Made by a program: the position numbers and the translations under genes | In this document: positions 24,403 to 34,940 of the stretch, one piece after another | How positions within the stretch are numbered: position 1 is the first letter of the stretch | Layout: each line of letters opens with the position of its first letter | Notes under the pieces: generated by a model | Databases searched by the model: none | Told to the model about the DNA's origin: nothing | Seen by the model: the letters and a program-made list of their open reading frames with translations, nothing else | Assembly (NCBI GenBank): GCA_030435675.1 | Contig: CM059621.1 | Location: forward strand, 10,354,001 to 10,418,000 | Origin: Steinernema hermaphroditum | Lineage: Eukaryota > Nematoda > Chromadorea > Rhabditida > Steinernematidae | Length of the DNA: 64,000 nucleotides | Reading direction: 5' to 3'

Positions 24403-26831
24403 ATGAGCAAAGCTGTATTAGTGAGCAAGATTGAAGAGCAGCATCAACAGATTCTTAACTACGAGAAAAAGCTAAAGTTGAGCTTGTGATGATGTGAACA
24501 TCTGTTGTTGAAGCCACGGGTTTTTAGGATGTTGTAAAGGCGTATAAAAGCTTGGACACAGAAAAGCAGGCACTCCAAGCTACGGTAGCTTCATTGTCCG
24601 AATCGGGCGCGTTTCCATCCGAGTCTACATCCAGTTCTAGTGAGGTATATTCACTCCCTGTTTGTATTTCTGACCGTTGGATTATAGGAAGGGCGCCTCG
24701 ACTCGTTGAAGAAGGCGATAGCTTCCCTGACAAGCGAGCAGTCCAAGAAAGAGGCTGCCTTTCTCGCCGACAAGAGAGCATTATTGGCGGAAAACGAAAA
24801 GTTGAAGAAGAACCTATCGGAATCACAAAGAACGCACCAAAAATTGGAATCGAAAGCATCCGTATAGATTGCCGAGTCGTCACTTTTTATTTGCCTGCTA
24901 ATTTCAGGCACTTAGACAACTGGAGTCTTTGCGTGAAAAGGAGTTAGAAGATCACGGATCAATCCTCGCAGAAATTCAGCAGAAATACGGAAAGGAGCGC
25001 ACGAAATGTGAACAACTCGAGCGACAGGTAGGAGCTACCAGAGTTTTCGTGCAGTTCGTAAAATGTTTAGATAGCAGAACTCTATAAAAAACTCCACGAA
25101 ACAGATTCTAAGGTCCCTCTAAGTGACAAAAAGATAAGGGAGCTGCAAGATCAAATCAATAAAAAGGATCGCGATATTGCCACACTGAAGAAAAAGGTCG
25201 AGGTGACACCTACCGTGCAAATGCTGAAGGATGAAATAGCTAACCTACAGGTTATTCATCAGTCATTTTCTTGTGGAACTTCCTTTCGTTTTCAGACGGC
25301 GCATGCGGCCGAAATCGCTGAAATTCTCTCGAGGAACACACATCATTCTGACAACATGCGGATGAACGAATCCCGAGTCCACGCTCTTGAACGGAAGCTA
25401 GAAGTGCTGACAAGCCAGATCGCTCAACAGGAGTTCGACAAGGTTCAGATGAAGACAAGCCTAGAATCACTCCGGCAACAGCTGGAACTCGCGGAGAGAG
25501 AAAGTGCGAAGGGGGAAGAGGCGAAAGAACGGCAAACCATAACACCGTCGGAAGAGGTTGGCGAAGAACTAATAGCGGGAAAGGTAGAACGCTTGAAAAA
25601 GCTCGCCAATGAGCTGCAAGATAGTGGTGATGTTGATCTAGCTGGTTCGTGTTAATGCTGTTACTAGGAACCTGTTTTGACTCTCTCTTAACTTTTAGAT
25701 ATTCTCGAAATGAGGCCATTAAAGCGGACGGAAGCAATTCTGGACCCGAGGATGTGTTCCTTTTGCGAAAACACGCATTCTGATTTCATACAACTGAAGA
25801 CAACGGTGGGCGACTTGCGCGGGAAGCTGCAGTCGGCGCAGCACCAACTAGAAGATTCCAAAACGAAGGCGACTACTGTAGAGCTGGAACTGTACGAAAA
25901 GATCGCTTCTATGGAAAACAATCACTCGTCTGCTCTCCGAGAGGGTGAAGTCAAAATGCGCGATAGAGGTGAGTAGCTAGTCTGGCTACGGTAACATGGG
26001 GCTTCTGTTATTGTAGTAAACGAATTGGAATCGGAGATGCAGAAGCAACGCCACAGGACCATGGAGATCATCGCGGAGAAGGAGAAGGAACTCGAGGCGA
26101 CCAAGGCGATCCTGATCTCCTTCCGTTCTCAGCAGATGGGTTCGTCCAACCCGGGCACGAACGTTCCGGTGGATCCGATCACCCCGATTACTGTAAAGCT
26201 CCGCGATCGGTCTAAGTCAACGTCACGTACCAGGGCTGTTTCGAGGGCGCGAAGCAGTGGGAGCTTCGATGCAGCTATTCCAGAGTCCCCCTCCTCGGCT
26301 ACGGGCTTCAACAATTCTTTCAATTTTGCACATGGTGTGAACACAACTGATTCTTTCGCAAAGAACACCTTGGGTGACGACTCCAAAAACGTGTACTACG
26401 AGGAGATCATATCCGAAAAGGATCGGGAAATTTTTGAGCTCAGGTACTTTAGCACAATTTTTATTCCTTATTGTGAGCAACTCTATTTAGGATGAAAATC
26501 CGGACGGATGACTCCAAGTTGCGCGACCTCGAGCATAGCGTGCTGACAAAAGATTTGCAGCACTATGAGATTATCGAGAAGCTGAAAGAAGAACTACGAA
26601 TTCTGGAGGGCATTCTTATTGGTTGTTGGTTATTGACTCACCTTCGCTCATTTAGGGAAACTGGAGCTTTATAAGTCCGACAAGGAGCCAAGCATTGAGT
26701 ACCTTCGGAACATTTTTATCCAGTACCTGCAGTGCAATGGATCCTCTGGCCGGAGGAATATTTTGAAAGCCATGGCTACGGTGCTGAAACTAGGTCCCGC
26801 GGAGCTCAAGAGAATAGAAACTATAAAATAA
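24403..26831 (+). CDS. GRIP-domain golgin (copy 2)
   Basis: This is the second copy of the gene at 16343-18771, with the same coiled-coil segments and GRIP-like C-terminus ending at 26831. No difference is visible between the copies. Only about 220 bp separate its stop codon from the LTR element at 27050, so its 3' untranslated region lies next to the transposon cluster. Confidence 0.78.
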
Positions 26832-27049
26832 CTTGCTTTGTAATTTTGTAGGTTTGGTTTGTAATGAAGGGCATTCTAAGGGTTTTGTAAGGGTGTGTAC
26901 AATGGGTGTAACCCATAACTAAAACGCTATAAATGGAATCATTCCACAACTAAAACATCTCATTGAATTCTTTCGAAATCTCAAGCTTGAAACCCAAACA
27001 ATTGCCACAGGGACGCTCCAGCCGATCGCGCACGTTGATAAGACGCGCC

Positions 27050-27189
27050 AAGCCTGAGAACCAGGCGGGGCGATCAGTTGAATCATGCTTCCGGTGGAAG
27101 CTAATAAAAGAGAGCCACCCGTGCTCTCGTGGTCAACTCCGTGTGTGAGCTGCGACTAGGCTGAGGCTTCGCTTCGACCTAGCTCGTTC
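27050..27189 (+). repeat. 5' LTR
   Basis: This 140-bp sequence matches 41812-41951 except for two transitions (T/C in the first quarter, G/A near the end). It contains an AATAAAAG polyadenylation-like signal in the middle, as expected for an R region. It may be shortened at its 5' end, since it is very short and lacks clear TG/CA ends. Confidence 0.75.
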
Positions 27190-27205
27190 TGGTGCCCCGA
27201 GTCCG
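27190..27205 (+). promoter_or_regulatory. primer-binding-site-like sequence
   Basis: TGGTGCCCCGAGTCCG directly follows the LTR. Starting with TGG, it could pair with a tRNA 3' CCA end, as in reverse-transcribing LTR elements. The tRNA species was not identified. Confidence 0.55.
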
Positions 27206-27269
27206 TCTCCCCTTCAGCGTGTTTCGTGAAGCGTCGTCTCGGCGCCTCTAAAATCAGCTTTTCCCGTGG

Positions 27270-27515
27270 AGTGTCCCCTCAAGGAAGTCCTGTGTGGTGC
27301 CTTGTTGAAGTGATCTCCTAGGGAAGTCCTGTGTGGTGCCCTGTGGACTGTGTGTCCCCTCGAGGAAGTCCTGTGTGGTGCCTCGTTGTATTCTGTGATT
27401 AGGGAAGTCCTGTGTGGTGCCTCGTTGCATTATGTGATTAGGGAAGTCCTGTGTGGTGCCTCGTTGTATTCTGTGATTAGGGAAGTCCTATGTGGTGCCC
27501 TGGGACTGTGTGTCC
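27270..27515 (+). repeat. leader tandem repeats
   Basis: Six copies of a core GGAAGTCCTGTGTGGTGCC, spaced about 39-42 bp apart, lie just after the primer-binding-like site; the last copy has one change. The spacers differ, and the last three units share GTGATTAG before the core. The duplication breakpoint at 27385 falls inside this array. Confidence 0.85.
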
Positions 27516-27593
27516 AACCCCTTTGTATATTTTGTGTATTTCGTGTTTTCTTTATTTTCTTTTATTCGCGTTCTTCGTGTGTTCCGAGTCGTA

Positions 27594-28699
27594 TTGTCCG
27601 ATCAACGGCGAATGTCACCGCCGCAGTTCGTTGCAGGACCGCAATCAGGGACACGATTGAGTCCGTTATAAGGGGATTTCCGGGTTTCTGACTGAATAAG
27701 TGGATTATTTCGAAGACAAAGCCGTTTTTCAAAATTCCGCTTTGATAGAAGTGTTCGCCGATCGCCGAAGAAGCGTATGCATCGGTTTGCGGCGCATTTT
27801 CTACTTTCCTCACAAAGTTATAACGGTTTTGAGGCGCGCATGTTCGTTTTAGCTTATTGTCTCCATCATTTCGATGGACCTTTCGCACTACGCACGAATT
27901 TGATCAAGCTTTATCAGCCACATAGCCCCAATAACGACAAATGGGACTGACTGACAAGCGCGCGGCAGCACAATATGGTCGTCATAGGCCATATCAAAAG
28001 CTTAAATTCATTTTCTACTTTCGAGACATGCTTTAAGTAGTTTCGAGCATGATTGCCTGGAAGTAACTCGACATGAGCCCGTAGAAGCTCTGTTCAACAG
28101 GTTTAGATTAAGAGCTACCTTCTCTAGTTCGCAGATTCGTACAATCTGCGCATCATTGTTTTTCCTTAGCAATGATATTTCCTGATGCGCTAACATCAGT
28201 TGCTGGTTAGCATCTGCCAAGGCGTTCCTCAGTTCCTCAGTTTCACACTGAGCGTGTCTTCTTGATTCCTCCTTTTCGGTCGCCCATGACTGTCGAGCGA
28301 AAGCCAACAGCCTTGCTCTTACACACTTCGACTTTGATAATTTTACCGTTTGGAGTTCTGCGAATAATAGAATTTGTAGAAAACAATAAATAAAGCAAGA
28401 AACCGCACGATAAATCCATCGAACTGATGGAAACAATCAGCGAACACGAACGTGCGCGCCTCAAAACCGTTATAACTTTGCGAGGAAAGTAGAAAATGCG
28501 CTGCAAACCGATGCATACACTTCTTCGGCGATCGGCGAACACTTCTATCAAAGCGGAATTTTGAAAAACGGCTTTGTCTTCGAAATAATCCACTTATTCA
28601 GTCAGAAACCCGGAAATCCCCTTATAACGGACTCAATCGTGTCCCTGATTGCGGTCCTACAACGAACTGCGGCGGTGACATTCGCCGTTGATCGGACAA
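27594..28699. mobile_element. TA-flanked inverted-repeat DNA element (Tc1/mariner-like)
   Basis: Inverted repeats of about 250 bp (27594-27850 and 28440-28699) start TTGTCCGATCAACGG and are bordered by TA on both sides, which fits TA-target integration. No transposase is present. The interior holds a coiled-coil open frame on the minus strand with splice-like borders. The element lies in the leader of the LTR retroelement and is absent from the left fragment, which ends before this point. Confidence 0.75.
28119..28357 (-). pseudogene. captured coiled-coil exon inside the TA-flanked element
   Basis: Within a 142-codon minus-strand frame, a segment bounded by an acceptor-like TTCGCAG and a donor-like AAG/GTAGCT encodes a regular coiled coil (SWATEKEESRRHAQCETEEL, then LRKNNDAQIVRICELEK). 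Sequence outside these borders is hydrophobic and intron-like. This looks like an internal exon of a host coiled-coil gene picked up by a non-autonomous transposon. It does not match the golgin in this window, and the source gene was not recognised. Confidence 0.45.
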
Positions 28700-28879
28700 T
28701 AGGCTCGCACTAAAAATACTCGAAGAATCCTCTTTTGGGAAGTAGAAATGACTTCCACGTATTTTGCAAGATTTAAGAGATGGGCTGATGACAGTAGCGA
28801 TCGTGAAATGGTCACGGCCACTCGATTCGCCCGGTAGCCAGTAGTTTGTATTCGTTTGAGACTGCCATTCAGAGAGATC

Positions 28880-30502
28880 TGCGCTACCAGAATGCTCAGA
28901 TCACAGAGCTGCAGAGTCAGATGCAGCTCATCAGAATGTGATGAGGACACTGCAGTCAATGCAGACCCCTCCAGTTGTTCAAGAATCGTCTCCGACTCCG
29001 AGTGAAGCAGCCAGTGGCGAGAACCCACCCGACGTCAGAAATGGAGTGGGAAGCACCCTGGGAGATCCAGTGAACACGATCGATGGACCAGGATTCGCCC
29101 AAATGACTGCATTCGCAGGTAATGAAACCGTGTAATTTAAAGATTGGTTGCGTCGTTTCAATGATTTCGCTGACGCGCACTCCACACCATGGGGTGACGC
29201 CCAAAAATTGCTTAAGCTGAAATTCTTCTTAGTAGGTGCTGCGCGCGACCGTTTCGATGAGTTATCAGATGAGGATAAGCGTTCATTTGCCTCCGCGACT
29301 AAAAACCTAGCGGACTTGTTCAAGTCACCCGCTCAGCAAGCCGAGGCCAAAAACCAACTGAGCACCTGCTACCAAGAACCAGGAGAAAGTATCGCTGCGT
29401 TCTTGGACAGACTCAAGAAACTGCTTTTGAAAGCCTTCCCGGCTAAGTCGCGAGTTGAAATCGAAAACAAAATTTTCGACGAGTACATGAATCGAATTGA
29501 TCCTGAGCTCCAATTCTTCCTCTCGCAGAAAGCACCCACAGATTATAAATCAGCGCTTGCAATCGCCCAAAAGTTACAACAGGAACTTTCTGCGCGCGAT
29601 ATTGCCAAAACTCGCAATCAGCAAGATCTTTCTGATGTAAAAGCGATGATTCACAAGCTGTGGGAGAGGCAAGAAAAGAATGAGCCGAAGAGAGTAACAT
29701 TCGAAGACTCGCGTTCCTTTCGTCGAGAGCGCTCCTTCTCGAGAAATCGCAGATCGAGCCGCAGCTCCGAACGGAGATTCCCTCCGCGGGAACGTATAAA
29801 TCAGAATTACTCTCCAGATCGCTATCGCTCCAATCGCGAAAATCGTGACTACCGCGAATCGCGTAGGTTCCACGAATCTCGAGATGACAGGGACTCCCGC
29901 TGCTATCGCGACTCTGGAGACTCCCGAGGTTCCCGAGACTCCTGGAATCACCAAGACTCTCGCAGCTTCTACGACTCCCGCGACTCTTTCGAATCTAGAG
30001 AGTTCCGCGGCCCCCGCAGTCGTCGCGACCCTCGTGATTACCGTAGCCCCTCGCACAGCCAGTCACGTGAACGCCGCGAGCCCAGCCACGCGCGCTACTC
30101 CCCAGATTGCCACAGATATGATCGCTCTCAATCAGCGGAGCGCAGAGATCACGATGACTCACGCGGCAGCCGCACTCCGCGCAGCTGGCAGAATGAGGGT
30201 CGGGAGCATGCAAGCGATGACTCCCAACGCAAACCTGTCCAATGCTATCGCTGCCGTGGACAAGGCCACATCGCACGCAACTGCGAGGCCCAGCGCCCGG
30301 CTATCAGCACGATCTCACCGGTGGCTGACGTCACCTCAGAGATCAGCGAACAGTTGGAAAAACTCCAGCTGGAGCGCGACGCGCTGCTGCGAGAAAACGA
30401 CAAATTGGCACAGATGATCGAGTTCGATTGCAACACCCTCATCCTGGACGACCAAGAGGATGAAATCCCTCTCATCGAAGATTCGGAGAGATTCAGGTCT
30501 TT
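28880..30502 (+). pseudogene. gag of the LTR element (broken)
   Basis: A gag-type capsid region starts FKDWLRRFNDFADAHSTPWG near 29137 and includes LKLKFFLVGAARDRFDEL and YQEPGESIAAFLDRLKKLLL, typical of Ty3-like gag. A long Arg/Ser/Asp-rich tract (29700-30200) follows, then a CCHC knuckle, CYRCRGQGHIARNC, at about 30243-30285. Upstream codons carry a coiled-coil start and two stops: a TGA near 28940 and a TAA at 29133-29135. The 3' end is split from the rest of the frame by a SINE-like insertion at about 30503. The Arg/Ser tract before the zinc knuckle is unusually long and may bind RNA. Confidence 0.8.
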
Positions 30503-31016
30503 CATTTGTGCCCCCAGCGATCGGTCGGGTCGTCCACTCGCTCTCTCTCTCTGAGGCTGTCTGAGCCGAATGAGTTAAGTGAGCGGTCGTTCTCGGCCGT
30601 CGCTGTTGGCGCAATGATCGCCCCGGCTCCCAGAAGGCCTGGAACACCAGGGAGCCGTAGTTCCACCGTCTCGCTAAAAAGCCCGTCACGACCGCCCGAC
30701 TCTACCCGCGCCAGAGAAGCCGAAGAAGCGTTGCAACTCCGAAGTCCGCGCCGCCAGCCGAACCGAAGATGCCCCTCCGTTCCGTTCGCTGTTCTCCGCC
30801 GCCGCGCCACTTCCGGAATCAACTCTTCACGACTTCGACGCCCGCGCATACTGATGGGAACGCTGGATTCTCTTCGGATTCGTCTGCTCCACCGAAACCA
30901 GAAGAAAATCAGCGGCTACGGTGTGACTTTGTTCTTCTTTGTGCATTTATGAGACGTCCTGCACGGCGTAAGCCGTTGATTCGGGAAGATAAATCGTGTA
31001 AATCGTGTAAATCGAA
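30503..31016 (+). repeat. SINE-like repeat 1 (in gag 3' end)
   Basis: It starts TCTTTCATTTGTGCC and shares long blocks with the copy at 37353-37970, including CGATCGGTCGGGTCGTCCA and GAAGGCCTGGAACACCAGGG. It ends in a short repetitive tail (AAATCGTGTAAATCG). Gag-frame coding resumes at 31017 (acidic, EEEAETDAPPEEP). The limits are accurate to about 15 bp; AGATTC lies at both edges as a possible target duplication. Confidence 0.7.
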
Positions 31017-31622
31017 GATTCGAGTGCGGAAGAGGAAGCTGAGACGGATGCTCCGCCAGAAGAACCTCGAACCCACACTCAAGCAACCTCGACTTGGCAG
31101 GAATTCGGAAACAATTGGTTCAGGTTGGTCATTTTACTCTTACTTCTTATGTTAAAACCTTCATAGACATCGTTGGTGTCAACTAAACCTTTGCTTTGCG
31201 ATCTAGAAAGAGACCCGGTCTTGTACCGACTCCCAAACTCAATCAAATGCCCCCATTTGGAAATTGACGCGCAAAATAAACCGCAAAAGCTATCCCTCAA
31301 CTTGTACAAGCCAAACATGGTGCAGTACGAAACCCAAGCTTCTCTCTGCAAGATAGTCACCTCAAGGATAGAGTACTACACCAATTTCGTAGGAGACCAC
31401 TTTGCTAAGACGTTCACCAAAACCCACTCACAAGGGACTGTTCCCAAGTGATACGCGCAGATCGAGCTGATATTTGGCACAGTGATAGGGGTGTATCTGA
31501 GAAGTCAAGCACACATAAACTCGCGTGCCAAAAATGAAGCTATCCACCCTAAACAAGGCCCTGAAGTTACCAAAATTCACGACACTCAATACTAGTAGAA
31601 TTGAATTGCAATGTCGCCTTGT

Positions 31623-31690
31623 GCTCGTGTGGTCAAGGGGTAGTGCTCTGAGACGCCAGCCTGCGGTCTAGGGTTCGATTACCACAGGGA
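31623..31690 (+). other. tRNA-like module, left arm
   Basis: GTGGTCAAGGGGTAG resembles an A box and GGTTCGATTACC a B box, at tRNA-like spacing. The acceptor arm does not pair well, so a working tRNA gene is unlikely. A reverse copy lies in the right arm at 32275-32340. Confidence 0.5.
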
Positions 31691-32274
31691 ATCTTCTATT
31701 TTTCGATTTTCCTTCTTTTCACCGAAACTGTACATTATTATATTTCCTAGTGTTTAACAACACCGTTTCTTGTTTTGCATCAAATGTAAACTAAAAAACC
31801 CTTTGCACGAATCGGAACTGGTAACCCAGATTTCACTTTTGTGGCGAAGCGTTTTTTCATTCTTTCACGGTCCCCTCTCTTTTGCTATTTACCTCAGGAC
31901 ATCAAACCAAAGAAGAATGGCTGGCATGGGTGTCGAACCTGGATCTCAAGAACGGCAACCAAGAGACTATCCAGCTCGACCACATAAACAGTTGCCGCTG
32001 ATCCAGCAAAGTTGGCTATATTAAATAAAACACGACTTTCAGAAGGCATTTACGCGTATATGTGTTTGTATTGGCCAGAATCGAATAGGATCTGCCGTTG
32101 TGACATCTTAAACGATAAACGGAGAGGGGGGAACGCCAAAGAATGAAAAACAACTCCATGACAAAGGTGAAATTCGGGTTACCAGTTCCGATTCCTGCAA
32201 AGGGCTCCAAACCAAAGACGAAAATACTATACTGTTATGGTTAGAAGAAAGAAGATGGAAGCATAGTAAAACAC

Positions 32275-32340
32275 AGCTGGGGTCGGACCCGAGACCGTAG
32301 ACTGGCGTCTCAGAGCACCACCCCTCGACCACACAAGCAC
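32275..32340 (-). other. tRNA-like module, right arm
   Basis: This is the inverted partner of 31623-31690, with GTGGTCGAGGGGTGG as the A-box-like part. Its B box is decayed (GGGTCCGACCCC), showing that the module is ageing as part of the transposon arm. Confidence 0.45.
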
Positions 32341-34940
32341 AACGTCCCATTGCAATTAAATTCTACTAGTATTGAGTGCTGTGCATTTTGGTAACTTTAG
32401 GGCCTTGTTTAGGGTGGCTAGCTTCATTTTTGGCACGCGAGTTTATGTATGCTTGACTTCTCAGATACACCCCTATCACTGTGCCAAATATCAGCTCGAT
32501 CTGCGCGTATCACTTGGGAACAGTCCCTTGTCAGTCCCAACGGCAGAGTGCCGTCGAATGATGGCTTTAAAACAATGTGAACATGGGAAAATGACTCAAA
32601 TGGGGAACATAATCCAAACAAATAACGAGTTAGCATTCGAGTTTCCCTATGCTATTCTGGGCTCATTTTCCACCAAAGTTAAAGAAGTCGTGAACTGCTT
32701 CATTATCGGTACCACCGTAATGGCTCACTTTGGCTCTGACAACTTAGAATCACCCATCGAGAGTACATTAGGATGTCACTATCATGAGGGTCATTGTGCT
32801 CTTGCGGACGGCTCCATGCTTTTGTGGTTACCTGAGAAAGAGCAACGTTGTCAATTTGTGCTGCTGGACAAATGGGCAGGTACAGCCATTGGCAACGGCT
32901 GGATAGCAGACTCAAAAGAATTTGCCCTCTTTTGAACTTTCGCACAACCTCCAGAAATTGTGGTCGATTGTGACAAGTCACTGGCGCTATCCATTCAAGG
33001 CTATGCGATCCCCGCTGAACAAGCACCTAGCATAGGCAAAACTAGCAGAAAGAAACGTTCAGCTCTCAAATTTCACCGTCCGGGACCCGTCTTGAGCAAT
33101 CAGCTCGCCGCGCAACTTACGGCTCTTGATCATGATATCATTGAGTCAGAAAACGCCATGTATGTGCAAGCCTTTTCTGCCCTCTGCACAAACATGAACT
33201 TCCTCTTGGAAACAACGTTGGCAACCGCTCATGCTAACCCCACTTTCTTAGCGCGGCTGCTTCTCAATGAATCCTCTCTAGTAGCCTCACTTACCCCACC
33301 TGACATCTTATGTGCCCCACTTTTGGACAGTAATCTCATCTTCCTCCCGGAAAATGACACGTGTTATGAATTTCCAAAGGTCACTTTTGAGGTAGCGAAC
33401 GTGTCTCGCACAGCTCACTACGACCCAGCAACCCAAATTCTGTCCCAAACATCTCGCCAAATTCCCTGTAACATTAAGAGAACCGTACATAACCAAGGGG
33501 ACTCAATTGTTCAAGGTCGATAAAAATTCAGGAAAGACAACAATAGTCAACGACCCGATCCAACAATTATCCTTGGGTGACAACACACTGTTAGTGTCAA
33601 GAATGCATGCGCTAGCCTTTCACAATTTAGTAATTACCAATGTTTCGGAACTCTTTCCCGCGCAACACATAGGCGCTATAGTGCAAGCACAAACCTCTTT
33701 ACAAATTGTGAAGGAGCGAAGCCTAGGACAAATCCACCCCATGGCGCAAATTCGGACAACTCTTTCACAAAAATTCGCGAAACATGGTTATCCACACTCA
33801 TCAGTCCTCTAAGTTGGTGGACAGTGTGGGTCACGATAATTGTGGCGCTTCAGACCCTTAAAATAGTTCTTCCCCCAGTCATTTGGTACCTAAGTCTGAG
33901 GATGCAAATCTTTCAGAGCAAAATCTTTGGACCCTTTCGTGCCCCAATTATCCCTAACCAGGATATAGTACCCACCTCGCTACTTGAGAACCCACCTTTC
34001 GCAAAAGTTACCTCTCCAACCACAGCGTTCCTCCAGGACCTGCCCCACTCTCAAGCCCCGGAATATCAGAGCTTTCCACAGGCACTAGAAATTGCGCCAA
34101 CGGAAAAAGTCATGTCCTTAGCCAAAGGGTTTTGTTGCCAGGTGGTAGGCAAAGTAAATGGAATAAATATGCCGATGCTTCTGGACACTGGAGCAGGCAT
34201 CTCGATGGCCCATGAGTCCCTAGCCACCTTTATAAAAGCAAAACCTAGGCCAGTCGCGTCCTCGGCAGTGGGAGCCTCAGGGCACGCAATTCAAATCATC
34301 TCTAGGGTCCTAGTTACAATAGAGGTCGCTGGTCATGAAGCGGTGATAATGCTCAGCCTTACAGACAACCCGCACATAGTGAGAAGTTCTCCCTATGAGC
34401 TGATCGTCGGAACTGATGCACTTCAGCAGCTCCCACCGGTCACCTTTGACTTCCGGTCGGGAAAGTGCCGGCTAGCGGGACGCGCGATCACTCTCGGTGC
34501 ACCCAAGGATGGCATTCTGTCAGCCGTGCCAGTAAGAGCAGCCCAAAACATGGTACTTCTCCCCGGGCACAAGACAAAAGTGTCGTGCCCTCCAGAGTGT
34601 GCAGAGAAGGCCGCGCGTTCTTTATTGCCGAAAGCACACCTGCCCTGGCACGAAATGACGTCATCATTCAGCCATGTGTGACTGAACCCAATCAAGGGCT
34701 CCTTGACATTATAATTTCCAACCCCACTGATGAACCGCGAGCCATTTACAAAGGCATGGTTCTGGCCAGCGCGTCAAACTCTCACCTCAAAACCAGAAAC
34801 GGAAGGTTAATGGAAATAACCTGTAGCGACCCGCCTGAACCCCCAGACCTAAAAGCTGACCCTGCGTTCAGGATCGATTTTTCTAAATCCCAATGCGACG
34901 AGGGCGACAAAAGAGCGCTAATTGAGCTGACTGAGGAATA

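Larger units (their letters stand above)
19326..27385. repeat. 8,060-bp tandem duplication, copy 2
   Basis: This is the direct copy of 11266-19325. Its left edge is a cut LYST exon, and its right edge runs on into the intact leader of the LTR element. The right-hand copy therefore keeps the original retroelement junction and the left-hand copy keeps the intact LYST gene. Either a very recent duplication or an assembly error could produce this. Confidence 0.95.
31431..32530. mobile_element. CAAGGG-ended inverted-repeat element with subterminal tRNA-like modules (1.1 kb)
   Basis: Both ends read CAAGGGACTGTTCCCAAG inward and stay nearly identical for more than 280 bp. TCA at both borders (31428-31430 and 32531-32533) is a 3-bp target duplication, and removing the element restores the host codon phase. 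Each arm carries a tRNA-like module (31623-31690, and 32275-32340 in reverse) about 190 bp from the end. The middle has no transposase. It belongs with the larger element at 42061-45062. Confidence 0.75.
31017..33911 (+). pseudogene. envelope-glycoprotein-like region between gag and protease (broken)
   Basis: After the acidic gag-like tail there is a strongly hydrophobic stretch (FRLVILLLLLML) resembling a signal peptide. A Cys-rich region with possible N-glycosylation sites follows, then a polybasic furin-like site (SRKKRS near 33043-33060), a long ectodomain-like part, and a second hydrophobic segment near 33824-33900 (WVTIIVALQTLKIVL). The last segment is in the same open frame as the aspartic protease. 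Breaks are an in-frame TAG at 31164, a 1,100-bp transposon at 31431-32530, a TGA near 32933 and at least two frameshifts between 33500 and 33830. The features fit a class of viral-type membrane glycoprotein, but I could not assign a family. Confidence 0.55.

Noticed and set aside
27270..27515. Regularly spaced repeats that could look like a CRISPR array
   Set aside because: The genome is eukaryotic, spacers are related to each other, and the array sits in the leader of an LTR element.
30506..30952. Open frames within the SINE-like repeats (also 37354-37614)
   Set aside because: They follow the repeat consensus, lack domain features, and differ between copies by frame-breaking changes.
31017..33911. 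Assigning the glycoprotein region to a named virus group
   Set aside because: No family-specific motif could be confirmed by eye; only signal, furin-like site, cysteines and anchor are supported.
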